Positions 1 to 11,919 of a stretch of DNA of 64,000 nt are shown one piece after another. Positions within the stretch are counted from its first letter, which is position 1; each line of letters opens with the position of its first letter. The notes below the pieces were generated by a model. That model was not told the DNA's origin. It searched no databases and saw only the letters and a program-made list of their open reading frames with translations. Source of the DNA: Phoronis australis (lineage: Eukaryota; Phoronida; Phoronidae); NCBI GenBank assembly GCA_002633005.1, contig NMRA01000686.1, forward strand, positions 5,845 through 69,844, written 5' to 3'. The translations under genes were made by a program, and so were the position numbers.

Positions 1-1015
1 TCTATGAAAAGAGGTCATTAAACTGCAAGAATCTAAAGACAATGAATGCAAATAATAAATAAAAAAATTGTTCATATGCAAAAGAACTCGAATGTCTATT
101 AGTATATTATGATCTTCAAGTAATGTAAAAACAAACATAACTAGCTTCTAAAACCCATACTTTCAACAATAAATTAGATGAAAACAGGAATACTTCAGAG
201 TTGCACCATCATGAAATACTAGATAATGTATACATAACATCTTATCTAGAAAGGCAACACCTAGGTGCAATAACTTTACATAAAGCTGACAAAATTTCTA
301 TATTTCATGGACACAGGAGTTCCACTAATCTGTCAAATAATTTTGGAGAAAGTTTATCCCAGTTTAGCTGAGTCTGACAGAATTCTCTTGAAGTCTGCTC
401 AATGTTACATAGAAAACTAAATGTACTGTGTGAAACAAAATTTGGATCAAAATCCAAAAACCAAACTAAAGCAAATCATTTCCAACACACAGGAAGTCTA
501 AATCAAAGGCGCACAGAAATCTGTAAATCAATCAAAACTCCATAAAATAACCTTATTTTGTGTCATCCACCAACAGTTAAGAATAAACGAGGCTAATATT
601 ATGCAACAAGGCTTTTCAAGGCAATGGTTAAGTAGGTAGAAAATGCACCAATATTGGTTCCACCGACTGGAAGTGTTCAAGAGTGGCACACCCTAAATCA
701 TGTAAAATCACTTCACTCGTATCACCAGCAGTTTACACCTTTCAGCATTTATAGAAAACCATAAAACTCTCAGAAAGACATTGACTCTTTCAAGGGTTCA
801 GCAACAGAAGTAAGCCACTGCGATGAGACTAAGCATTGCAACTGGAATATATTTCAATAGGTTTGAGTCCTAATCAAGTAGCTTGGAAATACAATGGCAT
901 ATGTTATCACCAATTTCCCATTCATGCAAACATCACAATGCCTATCCACAACCCCAGCTTCGGTCAGCACCCGCTGATGAAGGGGTGAACACATATATCC
1001 TTTAAAAAATCTATT
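1..1015. other. AT-rich non-coding stretch, nothing recognised
   Basis: I see no splice-bounded coding segment, tandem repeat or inverted repeat here. The sequence is AT-rich and unique-looking, and it lies downstream of the minus-strand relic that ends at 1016. Confidence 0.4.
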
Positions 1016-1577
1016 CTAGACATCAGCATGGCAAGCGCACATCTTTAAGTAACCTGTAACAGTATTTAAAAATTCAGATTTACGCTTACATAGCTTAATG
1101 TCTATGTTCAGCAGCTTATAAATTTCTTTCAAATTCACAATTTTCAGATTGCTCAACTTTTTGTCCCTCAACATCTCACACAATTCTTCTCCTCCATACA
1201 TAATCGGGTGCATTACCCCTACTTCACGAAATACTGCGTCCCTATTTCTCCTCCCAGATACGTCGACCATTTGCAACATCATCTTTGTCTTCATCTTCGA
1301 AAACTGCTTTGCGTTTTATTTGAAGTGCAAGTCGTGAAAAAAGCTAGATTTCTGTTTGGCTGTACGCCACTCATTGGAAGGAAACTTTGATCTGATGAAC
1401 TGAACACACTGTCCTGGGTCTGCTTTTTGGCCACTTTTCTCGCCATCGTTAAACATATTTGTAAGGAAATGCATCACACCTTCGGACATTCTTGGGGCTT
1501 TGTGACCGATTTCAATGCCCAACCTTCCTCTAATGCTGAAAATCCAAATACTTCCTCAGCCATTTGCTTGTAATCAT
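1016..1577 (-). pseudogene. Decayed terminal exon of an uncharacterised orphan-domain protein
   Basis: Read on the minus strand, a T-rich tract ending in CAG precedes position 1577. From there a reading frame runs to a stop at 1016. It starts with residues DYKQMAEEVFGF, then needs a shift of one base near 1530-1540 to continue as IRGRLGIEIGHKAPRMSEGV. It passes one in-frame TAA near 1316 between HDLHFK and NAKQFSKM and then stays open for about 95 residues. The segment FPSNEWRTAKQ resembles a recurrent, functionally unknown module in invertebrate predicted proteins, but I cannot name the family. One frameshift plus one internal stop argue for a pseudogene, although the TAA could be an allele or an error. 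It probably pairs with the minus-strand ORF at 4338-4661, from which a transposon-like element now separates it. Confidence 0.45.
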
Positions 1578-1634
1578 CTGAAAAAAATTAGAGTAAAACA
1601 CCTCAACAGGAGGGAGATTACAGTTCATTCGGTG

Positions 1635-1885
1635 ATATGAATTGCCATTTAGAAAACTTTCTTGCACTTGATTTCTCAACTGCACACACAGGCACTGCAA
1701 ATGCTCCATTCGCGATTACCTAAGTTCAGTATCAGGAACCAGGTTTCATATCTGCGCTCNATATGAATTGCCATTTAGAAAACTTTCTTGCACTTGATTT
1801 CTCAACTACACACACAGGCACTGCAAATGCTCCATTAGCGATTACCTAAGTTCAGTATCAGGAACCAGGTTTCATATCTGCGCTC
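1635..1885. other. Unmerged duplicated contig ends around a single-N join
   Basis: Bases 1635-1759 and 1761-1885 are two 125 bp copies separated by a lone N at 1760. I see two mismatches. Duplicates abutting a one-base gap are what two overlapping contig ends or haplotypes give when joined without merging. This is not a biological tandem repeat. Confidence 0.85.
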
Positions 1886-2448
1886 TGAAGTCCTGACACT
1901 GACTTTAGGTGTGTCCATGAAAACGAAATTACCAATGAGTTACGGATGGACGACCAAGTGTACATCGTGACTTAACGCGACAAACCGGCAATTTCCGTAC
2001 CGTCCTTGATCTCAAACTATCAAAGTGTGACGTGTGTTTGGGCTTTTTGGGAACATTTTTCCGCTTTGACTGCGAATTTCTAGCGAATTTACTGTAGAGC
2101 AAGACACCGTGAATGCTAAGAAAGAACAATTGCTCATGGTTTGTTGAACCCCTGTTTTGTGTAAATTTATTGAGTTATGTGTTTGATATGGGTGGCTGAA
2201 TCGAAGCACCCGTGAAATTTCTAGTCCCGAGTGTCATACCTTGTAGTATTATATAGTGTATTGGGGACCATCAGAAGCTGATGTCGCTCGTGGTAATGCA
2301 CAGGTCTTTTTCTTAATGTACTACATGTATAAGAAAAGACATTTGCCTTAAGAAATAAATAAATGCAAACTAGTGACTACCAAAAATGATGCTTTTTATT
2401 CAGCAGTAACTGGTTATCATGTTAATTTAGAAGGCAGAATTCCAACAG

Positions 2449-4229
2449 TGGCAGGATATAAGGAATAGTGAAAACGCGCATTTTAAAATGTGTCAATTAT
2501 TTAGGGTGAAATCGACACATTTCGTTTCGCGACCTAAACCCGCGCAAACTTCCTAATCATGAGCGGAGAAACAAAAGTCAGCAAACCTCGAATCTGTCCC
2601 GGCTCAGTTCCGCCAATGAGAACGTACCCGTGCGCCCCCTGTCTTCCACTGGCCTCTACGGAAGCGCGCCCCCTGTTTTCCACTGGCCAGGCTCTGACCC
2701 GACGGCTACCGTGATTCCGCGCTCCGGCGCCGAAAGTCATAAACACATTTCTTTGTACTCGCAACGTTTCTGAAAAGAAAACAAATGGCCAATAATCAAC
2801 ACATTTCTTGGGACTTAGTAAATTTTGCACATACGCCGGGACAGACCGGCCTGCAGCGCTCCGCTTTCCGTTCTGCGGCACCGTAGACCCAGCAGGATGT
2901 CAGACTTTATCCCCTGGACCACCGTCTGGGGAGTTTTCACACTGAGATACCCGAGACACAACTATGGACTGTATCCAGGCCTGCCAATTTTCAAAGCACC
3001 TTTGCCAGAAAGCGACACAAATGGCCAATAATGGACACATTTCAACGCAACGTTTCTGAAACCGACACACATTGTCAATAATCGATACACATTTTCTCGG
3101 AATTTAAAAAAATTGCACATTTACGCAGGGGACAGACCTGAGCAGCTGCGCTCCAGCCTCGGCGGCGAAGACCCCGCAAGCGTCGGCTGGAGACTTTCCA
3201 CAAATATTGCTGGGACACGACAATGGACTGTATACCGGCCAGCCGCTGGATCCCGATACGTGTCCACAGACGGCGGTCCACGAGGTCAAGTCCGGCATCC
3301 TGCGGGGTCTGCGGTGCCGAGGGCGGAGCGCTGCAGGCCGGTCTGTCCCTGCGTATGTGCAAAATTTTCTAAGTTCCATGAAATGTGTCGATTATTCGCC
3401 ATTTCTGTCGCTTTCTCAAAGGTGCTTTGAAAATGTAACAAAAAGCAAACGTATCGGGGTCAAGCAGCTGGCCGGTATACAGTCCATTGTTGTGTCCCGG
3501 CAATATCTGTGAAAGTCCTCAGCCGGCGCTTGCGGGGTCTGCGCTGCCGAGGTTGGAGCGCGGCTGCTCAAGTCTGTCCCCTGCGTAAATGTGCGAAATT
3601 TTCTAAGTTCCGAGAAAATGTGTCGATTATTGGTCATTTGTGTCGGTTTCAGAAACGTTTTGTTGAAATAATTATAAGTTCCGAGAAATGTGTCGATTAT
3701 TGGCCATTTGTGTCGCTTTCTCAAAGGAGCCTTGAAAATATAACAAAAGTAAGCAAACAGCGGGGTCTATTGGCAGGCCCGGATACAGTCCCTAGTCGTG
3801 TCCCAAGTGTCTGTGAAAACTCCCCAGACGGTGGTCCACGCGGTCAAGTTCGGCAGCTTGCAGGGTCTGCGCTGCCGAGGCCGGAGCGCGGCTGCAGTTC
3901 TGGCACCTGCTTTTATGTGCGGACTTTCCTAGAAAATGTGTCGATTATTGGCCATTTGTGTCGGTTTCAGAAACGTTTTGTTGAAATAATAATAAGTTCC
4001 GAGAAAATGTGTCGATTATTGACCATTTGTGTCTTCAAAACAATGTGTTTAAAATGTAACATAATAAAGGAAACGTAGCCTGGGGGTCCAGAGTGGCGGG
4101 CCGGTGTACAGTCCCTACTCGTCTCCCAGCTATCTATAAAAAGTCTCCAGGCGCGGCGGTCCATGTGGTCACCATCAAAAACCGACACATTTTAAAACGC
4201 ACGTTTTCACTCTACCCTATATCTTGCCA
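2449..4229. mobile_element. Non-autonomous foldback-like DNA element with terminal inverted repeats
   Basis: The left end (2449 on) reads TGGCAGGATATAAGGAATAG and continues to AAAATGTGTC. The right end (to 4229) is its inverted complement, starting TGGCAAGATATAGGGTAGAG and again reaching AAAATGTGTC, giving terminal inverted repeats of about 45 bp. Between them, GC-rich modules recur in both orientations. One core holds GGCCAATAATCGACACATTT (and variants). Another runs from CTGCGTATGTGCAAAATTTT into a segment rich in CTGCGG and GCCGAG. Inverted copies face each other at 2760-2900 and 3290-3420, with more at 3590-3700 and 3930-4030. All overlapping ORFs are short and present on both strands, so I read the element as non-coding. 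I cannot identify a clean target-site duplication, so the superfamily is open. Confidence 0.6.
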
Positions 4230-4337
4230 TATATCCAGAATTAAACAATGCATACCTGATCCAACGGGCAGGATCACATTTCTCTCAGTTCTTATCTTCT
4301 CTAACAATAACATAGCTAAATTCATTGCGCGTCAACC

Positions 4338-4661
4338 TCACGGAGCTTTAGGACGCCTCTTCTTCTTCCCTCCATGATCTGGGTAGGCACAGAGTTTAGA
4401 TGGGAAGAACTCTACACCAAACTTGTTCCTATGAAGGGGAAACACCGTCAGTTCATCAGCCGAGCCCTCGTCAAACACAGCTCTGTTCAACAGAAGTTTC
4501 CACTTCGTTACGTCCTCCGATATGTTTATGTACCGCAGATATTTGGAAACATCTCTGCCACAGCTCATAACACTCGTCAGATTCTTTTCACCCCCGACTT
4601 CAGAACAATTTACTGTGGATTTTGTAGAGAATGAACAACAAGTACCCACAAGGGTCGCCAT
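4338..4661 (-). CDS. Uncharacterised protein with a Cys/His orphan motif, possibly 5' part of the 1016-1577 gene
   Basis: On the minus strand an ATG at 4661 in good context (AAGAATGG) opens a 107-codon frame ending in TGA at 4338. Early residues ATLVGTCCSFSTKS are followed by a well-behaved coding stretch. Near the C terminus the frame carries FPLHRNKFGVEFFPSKLCAYPDHG-type spacing, that is P-x-H-R-x3-G-x4-PS-x2-C-x2-P-x-H, then a basic tail (KKKRRP). This pattern recurs in uncharacterised invertebrate proteins, where it looks like a metal-binding module, but no function is established to my knowledge. The frame stays open about 10 codons upstream to an acceptor-like TTTTAG, so the ATG may be internal. 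Same strand and close spacing suggest it belongs with the relic at 1016-1577. Confidence 0.4.
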   Translation of the reverse strand: MATLVGTCCSFSTKSTVNCSEVGGEKNLTSVMSCGRDVSKYLRYINISEDVTKWKLLLNRAVFDEGSADELTVFPLHRNKFGVEFFPSKLCAYPDHGGKKKRRPKAP

Positions 4662-4699
4662 TCTTGTGTCTTCCTTCCCTTGTACTCTCAAAACTAAAA

Positions 4700-5459
4700 T
4701 TCTTGTTGTAATTTCAGTTAAACTCTTATCATTTTATTCGAATATAACTTTATTCTATACATAATTCATTATGAAGAATGATAAAGAGACAAATTGTAAT
4801 TTTATGCTCTGTTTCTGTTAAAATACGCAATTTGATGAGTTTCGGTATGTCACGTGACAACGACCTTCGCTGATTATTGCCAAGGCAATTATGCGAAAGT
4901 GCCTCGGAATAAAGTCGGATTGTCGAAAAAGGATGAATTATCCCACAGTTCAAATAGTATTACGGTGAACAATAAAGTTTTTTCTGTACTAAGACACCAT
5001 TTTTAAATATAATTTGGAACCACTTTTTCATAATCGGACTTCTACTATCGGAAAACTTCGGGATTTACTGAGCCTAACCAAGGCCTAACTGAAGTGACGT
5101 TCGGTCAATATTAGTGCGTCAACAAAAGGTCGAGATGAAATACAAATTCACACAGATGCTCAACGAAATCAATTCCCAAGCACATCAATGGCTTCAATTC
5201 CACTAATTATGATCATTCAAAGTCACAAACTGGCTTCCAGCTCTGTGAGTGTTGGCATTCTTTTTGTCTTTTTGGACATTCTTGTCCTGTGTGTGAAAAA
5301 GCCACGACGGAAAGTATTTATTATTTTTTATAGAATGACTCCAGATAAAAAACAGACGTGATTTAGTTATTCATACATGTGTATGTGAGTACAAATTGGT
5401 GTGCAAAGTATCAACTTAATTGATGAAAGTGCCTCCGCCAACATTTTGCAATTTTGCAG
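4700..5459. other. AT-rich spacer, nothing recognised
   Basis: No exon-like segment or repeat is evident. The stretch lies between the orphan-domain ORF and the start of the family-A repeat array. Confidence 0.35.
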
Positions 5460-8400
5460 GTTTTCTCAGATAATGCCTCTTAAGCCTCAAATTTGGTCGG
5501 AAGAACTATAAGAACTAGAGAGATTATAGTCACGGCGTGATAATAATGGACTCTGCGCGTGCGTATTACTGGAATCGTTATGGAAAGTTATTGACAATAA
5601 CATGTTTACTGATATGAAAAGGAATTCTTTGAAATTGTAGGAGAAATTACATCTTAATAATTTGAAGACCTTTGCACTTATTGACCCCTTCTGGTGAATT
5701 ATGAGCTCTGACGAGGGAATAAGTGTAAACTCGATTAAAAGTGTGGTTAATGCTAAGAATCACAGATGTCTTACTTAAAGCACTTTAGAATACAAGATGA
5801 AGGAATTGGTCAAATTTTCAGAAGAAAAATGCACCTTATGACACCGTGGGTGCACCAAAAGACCTGAAAATTTAGAATTCAACTCAATCGCATTTACTTA
5901 ACAGATATGTAATTTTAAAGTCTCTGGCTAAAAATTTTAGTTTGCACTCAATGACCTTCGACCTATTTTTTTCTGATTGGTTGGGTCTATTGCGTAGAAA
6001 AATAGGGTGATCGATTGGCATATTGTCTTACACCAGTGTGCTGAAATTGTTAACAATTCCTTAAAAAGTGTGGGAGATATAACATTTTGAACGTTAGATG
6101 ACCTTTGCACTAATTGACCCTATCCGGTGCATTATAAGCGTCTTTAGAATAATTATTGCAAAGACCGTGGAAAGTGTCCTTAATGATGAGAATTACAGTG
6201 GTCTGACAGTTGACATATCAGAATACTTGGTGAATGAAAAGGACAAATTTTCAGAAGAAAAATGCACCTAATGACCCCATAGTTGCACTAAATGACCTGA
6301 AACTTCGTATGCCAAATTTAATTAGACATACCAATCAGACTTGTGAATTCGAAGTGTCTAGCTCAAAATTTTAGTTTCCACTCATTGACCTTTGTCCTAT
6401 TTTCTCTGATTGGATGACCCTATTGCTTAATAAAGTAGGGTCTTTCATTGGCATGTAAGTTTAAACCAATGTGCTGGAATTGAAGTGAATTTCTTGAAAA
6501 ATGTAGAAGAATCAAAACTTTCAAAAGTAGATGACCTTTGCACTAATTGACTGTATCCAGTGCATTACAATTGAAAAGTATATTTAATACTGTGAATAGC
6601 AGTTGTTTTTACGGTTGACGTATTAGACTACTTGGTGAAAGAAAAGGACAAATTTTCAGAAGAAAAATGCACCTAGTAACCCCATGAATGCACTGAATGA
6701 CCTGAAACTTCGTATTTCAAATTGAATTAAGCGTACCAATCAGACTTGTGAATTTGAAGTGTCTACCTCAATATTTTAGTTTGCACTCAATGACCTTTGA
6801 CCTATTTTTTCTGATTGATTGGACCGGTTGTGTTGGAAAGTAGGTTGTTCAATTGGCATGGTTGACTTACCCCAATGGTTTGAAATTGAAAAGACTTCCT
6901 TGAAAAACGTGAGGTATAACATTTTGAACGTAATGTGACCTTTTTCACTAATTGACCCTACCCGGTGCATTTTAAGCATCTTGAGGAGAATTATTGCAAA
7001 GCCCATGGAAAATGTGCTTAATGCTGAGAATCACAGTTGTCTAACGTTTGACACTTCTGAATACTTTCTGATTGAAAAGGTCAAATTTTCAGAAGAAAAT
7101 TGCACCTAATGACCCCATGTTTGCACTAAATGACCTGAAACTTTGGATTCCGATTTGATTTACCTTTGGTAATCAAACCTGTCAATTTGAAGTGTCTAGC
7201 TCAAAATTTTAGTTTGCACCTAATGACCTTTGACCTATTCACCTGATTGGATGACCCCATTAGTTAGAAAAATATTTTTTAAATTGTAATGTTGACTTAT
7301 ACCTGTGCACCGAGCTAGATAGCTTTAAAACTGAATGAGGGGTAGCATTTTGAAAAATATATAACCTTTGCACCAAACGACCACTTCCGGTGCAATATAG
7401 AATATGATTATATAACCAATCAAAATTTATATACTGTCAAAAGTCATATGCTGAATTTAAAGACCGTACCTGCACCCAATTTGGCGTTATTAAGCCTCAA
7501 AGTTGGTCCGAAGAAGAATAAGAAGAACTAGAAAGATTATTGTCACAGCGTGACAATAACGGACTCTGTGCGTGCGTATTACTGGAATTAATATGGAAAG
7601 TTACTGACAGCAACCCGTTTACCAATATGAAAAGGAGTTCTTTAAAATTGTAGGAGAAATTACACATTAATTTTTTGGTGACCTTTCCTCTAATTGACCT
7701 CTTCCGGTGCATTATGAGCCCCGATGAGGGAGTAAATGTTAACTCGATTAAAAGTGTGGTTAATACTAATAATCACTGATGTTTTACTTTGGAAAATGTG
7801 TTTAACACTGCGAATCACAGTTGTCTTACGGTTGACACATCAGAATACTTGCTGATTGAAAAGGTCAAATTTTCAGAAGAAAAATGCATCTATTGACCCC
7901 ATGTTTGCACTAAATGACCTGACACTTTGGATTCCGATTTGATTTACCTGTGGCAATCAGACCTGTCAATTCTTGCTCAAAATTTTAGTTTGCACCTAAT
8001 GACCTTTGAGCTATTTCACCTGATTAGATGATCCGATTACTTAGAAAAGTAATTTTTCAAATGCCATTTTGACTTATACCTGTGCACCGAATTTGAAAAA
8101 GATAGCTTTAAAACTAAAGGAGGAATAGCATTTTGAAAATTATATGACCTTTGCACTAAACGACCTCTTCCGGTGCAATATGGAATATCATTATATAACC
8201 AGTCAAAATTTATATACTGTCAAAAGTCATATGCTGAATTTGAAGACCGTACCTGCACCCAATTTGGAGTTAATAAGCCTCAAATTTTGTCGGAAGAAGA
8301 ATAAGAAGAATAAGAATATGAATAAGAACAAAATTGAAGGAGACCCTGGAACAACAGCACTCTGCGCTTACATGCGCAGAGTAACAAGAATAAAATTGAA

Positions 8401-9265
8401 GAAAATCCAGGAACAACAGTAGTCTGCGCTTATGTGCGCAGAGTAATAAGAATAAAAATAAGAATAAGAATAAAATTGAAGAAAACCCAGGAACAACAGT
8501 ACTCTGCGCTTACACGCGCAGAGTAACTAGAAATATATTGTCACGGCGTGACAATAGTGGACTGTGCGCGTGCGTATTACTGGAATTGTTATGTCAAGTT
8601 ATGGATCACAAGTCGTTTATCAATATGGGAATTCTTCAAAACTGTAAGAAAAGCTACAGGTTGATGCTGTGATCACCTTTGCACTAATTGACCCCTTCCG
8701 GTACATTATGAGCCCCGATGAGGGAATAAGTGTAATCTGGACGAAAGTTGTGGTTAAAGCTCACAATCACAGATGTCTTACTTTAAACACTTTAGAACAC
8801 AAGATGAATGAATTGGTCAAACTTGCAAAAGAGAAATGCACCTAATGACTCACGGTTGCACTAAATGACCTAAAACTTTGGATTTCGAATTGAATTATAT
8901 GTACAAAGTAAACTTGCGAATTTGAAGTGTATAGCTCAAAATTTTAGTTTGCACCTAATGACTTTGACCTGTTTCATCTGATTGGACGACTCAGTCACTT
9001 AGAAAAGTATTTTTTAAATTGTGTTGTTGGCTTATCCCTGTGCACCTAATTTGAAAAAGACAGCTTTAAAACTTAAGGAGTTGCATTTTAAAAATTATAT
9101 GACCTTTGCACCCAACAACCCCTTCCTGTGAAATATGGAATATGATTATATAACGAATCAAAATCTGTATACTGTCAAAATTCATATGCTAAATTTAAAG
9201 AACATACATGTACCTGCACCCATTCTGAAGTTATTAAGCCTCGAAGTTAGTCGGAAGAATAATAA
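5460..9265 (+). repeat. Head-to-tail array of family-A interspersed repeat units
   Basis: Units share ordered landmarks: a palindrome like TTGTCACGGCGTGACAA (5528, 7543, 8537), ACTCTGCGCGTGCGTATTAC, then repeats built on TGCACTAAATGACC and TGCACCTAATGACCCCAT (near 5832, 6264, 6668, 7104, 7888, 8837). They end in TTAAGCCTCAAA, GTCGGAAGAAGAATAAG (5480, 7490, 8280, 9240). The TGCACC landmark recurs every 400-440 bp within the first 2 kb unit, so that unit is itself internally repetitive. Unit starts at about 5520, 7535 and 8535 show at least three copies in tandem, the later ones shortened. No coding capacity is seen. The same family occurs inverted at 49.2-56.85 kb. Tandem insertion with a hairpin near the end would fit a Helitron-like non-autonomous element, but that is inference. 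Confidence 0.7.
8300..8530 (+). repeat. Palindromic hairpin minisatellite (3 units)
   Basis: Three units of about 65-75 bp each hold AAAATTGAAGAAAACCCAGG, then a hairpin with arms CTCTGCGC and GCGCAGAG (near 8360, 8422, 8500), then AATAAGAATAAG spacers. The last hairpin is followed by AACTAG before the next family-A unit begins. Confidence 0.75.
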
Positions 9266-9465
9266 TAAGAAGAAGAAAACTTAAGAAAACCCAGGAACAA
9301 CAGTACTCTGCGCTTGCACGAGCAGAGTAAGAATATGAAGATACAATACGTAGAACACTAAAACTCTGAGCTTGATCGCGCAGAGTAATAAGAATAAGAA
9401 GATAAAATACGTAGAACAACAAAACTCTGCGGTTGAACACGCAGAGTAATAAGAAGACTAGACTC
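9265..9465 (+). repeat. Palindromic hairpin minisatellite (3 units)
   Basis: Three hairpins near 9306, 9364 and 9426 have CTCTGCGC / GCGCAGAG arms that are slightly degenerate (GAGCAGAG, CTCTGAGC, CTCTGCGG). They are separated by AATAAGAAGATAAAATACGT and followed by AATAAGAAGACTAG. They cap a third family-A unit just as the 8300-8530 block caps the second. Confidence 0.7.
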
Positions 9466-9904
9466 AGCTTTCTTTGGAAACAGATGTAGAAGCCAGCCAA
9501 TTCAAAATTTAATCTTGTGTCTCAGCAAGTTCCATTCATATAAGTAACGTCTCAAGGGTAAACCTCCAAATTTAATTGTATTAACAAAAGAGATTAACAG
9601 TTATTACTCCAGTGAAAAACATATTTATTCAAAAAATTTACAAATGGAAAAATTTACAAACAGGTGGTCACAAATGCATAATTTGATAGCAATGTAAGGA
9701 TATTTTATCATTCCAAAATACTCTCCCCCCTCCTTTTTTTCAGAGCCATATACAACTATACTGTCTTGTATGTTTTTGTTTTTTTTGTTAAATGTATTTC
9801 AAAATCCGGTTCACGTATACTTTTAACTTAGTAAACTTTATTTTCATTGAATTGTAAAGTAAGGCAAGGGAACCCCAGACTTTTGTCCTTACTTATGTTG
9901 AACT

Positions 9905-9995
9905 GGGAGAATAAAAAAAAAAGAATAAGAAGATAAAATACGTAGAACAACAAAACTCTGCGGTTGAACACGCAGAGTAATAAGAAGACTAGAAC
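9905..9995 (+). repeat. Isolated hairpin minisatellite unit joined to family B
   Basis: One further copy (AAGATAAAATACGTAGAAC, hairpin near 9955, AATAAGAAGACTAG) directly precedes the family-B start AACGCAATTGCGTATATGCA. About 440 bp of unrelated AT-rich sequence with T- and C-runs (9466-9904) separates it from the previous block. Confidence 0.65.
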
Positions 9996-10745
9996 GCAAT
10001 TGCGTATATGCACTTACAACACTGCGCGTGGCGTATGCATGTGCATAGTGAAGTATAGGGCATTACATTGCATAGAAATGGCATCCTTTGTGTTAATGCT
10101 GAGATGTCCCCGCTAACTATGAAACAGCAAGAGTGAAGAGTAAGAATATCAACGGAAAAATGCACCTTATGATCCCAAAGTTTGTGACTGAATATTGTTT
10201 ACAAATGAAAACTACATAAGTGATTATGTAAGGTGTAGCTCAAAAATCACTTTTGCGCTTAATGACATTTGACCCGGAAACTCGGTACCCTTGATCCAAT
10301 AAGAATTACACACAAATTTCGGATGCAGATCTTCAGTGCGTGCTTGTTATCAAAATTCGGAGAGTCTATCTAAAAACCTGTAGGAGAAGAAGCAATTTGA
10401 TGGAATGCACCCCTTGACCCATTTCGGGTCAATCCGGTGCATTTTGAGTCATATCCATGTGACCAATAGGATTTGATCGGCAATTAGTTGAACCACCATG
10501 ACTACAAATGCTCCATCTAATGCCTCATTTAAGTACAAGCTGATTGAGAATGTCTTAAATTTAACAGAAAACTGCCTTTAATGACCCCAAATTTGCACCT
10601 AGTGAACCCAGAGTTTGTAACTGAGCTTCCTTTATGAATGGTACCCATATGCATGATTATGAAAGGTCTAAGTCAAAAATCACTTTTGCACTTAATGACC
10701 TTTGACCCGGAAACTAGGTTTCCTTAATCCGCACTAGATCTAAAT
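9996..10745 (+). repeat. Family-B interspersed repeat, direct orientation
   Basis: It starts with a short palindrome (ACGCAATTGCGT) and CACTGCGCGTGGCGTATGCA. It then holds two diverged copies of a module containing TTTTGCACTTAATGACCTTT, ACCCGGAAACTAGG and TTTCGGGTCAATCCGGTGCA. The inverted counterpart is at 47.25-49.2 kb. It is related to family A by the shared TGCACTTAATGACC element. Non-coding. Confidence 0.6.
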
Positions 10746-11716
10746 TGAAAGTTGTTCTTAGGACGGAAAGCGGTACGTGGCCAATATGACTTAAGATGTG
10801 TACAAGAGTTTTTTCACAGCGAGGATATTTGTATCATTTCAGAGAAGCCTGTTGCTAATCCGTCCTTGCAAACTTGATATATACTTGAAATACTTTTTAA
10901 TTTTGCTTTCAACATCGATTTTATGTTTTTAGAATATCTTAGCTCAAAAGCTAACATGAATTTGGCCAATTGTTTTTATAACAACCAATCAACAATTCTT
11001 TAAAATGCAAATATTAAAACATTTTCGTAGAAGTACTAAAACATTCATTTAACTTTATTTTGGTGGAAAACGGCGATAATATTTCGATATATAATTGAGG
11101 AAACAGTGTCTTTTGTTGCGTTAATGCTCTGGCCAAACCTATCCAATTCACCAATCTCAAAATTCGTGTATCGGCTCTAACGCCAATTACTAAACCTGAT
11201 CTTTACACTAGAACTTCATCACTCGTACCGCACTATATTGTAGTCCCGAAAGTTCACCACAAGTTTATACGTGAAGTATATGCCAAGTGTTTGTCTCTTT
11301 TACTTTTTGGCATTTTGATATACAACTCTGTAAACTGTTTTCAGCAACTCAACGACACTGTCCAACTGGCTTGCGTTGCAAAGTTCGAATTATAAGATAA
11401 GGATTTATCTGAGTTTAATCCAAGAATGCCTGTCTGCATTGAATCACTTTTACGGAAAGTTGAGGGGTAAGTGCAGACTTTGTTTGCTAAACTCCCGTGC
11501 ATGTTCAATACGGGAGACTTAAAATATGAATTTCTTACACAGAATTCCTTCCTTTATCCACTTCCATAAATTTTTGTTCAACACCATCTATAACCATGAA
11601 CATTATGATGTTCCACAACATTGAATACGATCTACACGATCTATAACCATGGACAACATGTTGTTCAGGAACATTAACATGATCTATAAAGATTGACAAC
11701 ACGTTAATACTTTCAG
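10746..11716. other. Intronic spacer upstream of exon A
   Basis: No repeat or coding segment is recognised. It is presumed intron of the + strand gene, because exon A begins at an acceptor and in mid-codon. Confidence 0.35.
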
Positions 11717-11847
11717 AACACCTCAAAGATTCTGATATACTAGGAAGTTTTCGGAAAACCACCGAGTTGGTCAAGATCACAAAGCTCTTAGACGCCTTGC
11801 CAAATATCGTAGGAGCCTTAGCACAGGCGGCATTTGATCCAGTAAAG
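11717..11847 (+). CDS. Exon A of the large uncharacterised + strand gene
   Basis: Acceptor ATACTTTCAG precedes 11717 and donor AAG|GTAAAC follows 11847. Only one frame is open across the segment. It begins two bases into a codon (phase 1) and reads HLKDSDILGSFRKTTELVKI and on to ALAQAAFDPVK, ending in phase 0. It matches exon B in phase. The peptide is helix-prone with no recognisable motif. Entry in mid-codon shows that at least one 5' exon lies left of this point, outside what I can recognise. Confidence 0.65.
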
Positions 11848-11919
11848 GTAAACCACGTTCAGTCATATAATCAAGGGTTTGCATAAACTGTAGTGTTCAA
11901 ACGTACAGTACATGTATGT

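Noticed and set aside
2825-4078. Many frames containing HIRRDRPACSAP or CGRSVPAYVQN-like peptides on both strands
   Set aside because: They are produced by the same GC-rich modules in opposite orientations inside a foldback-like element, with no consistent strand or splice signals.
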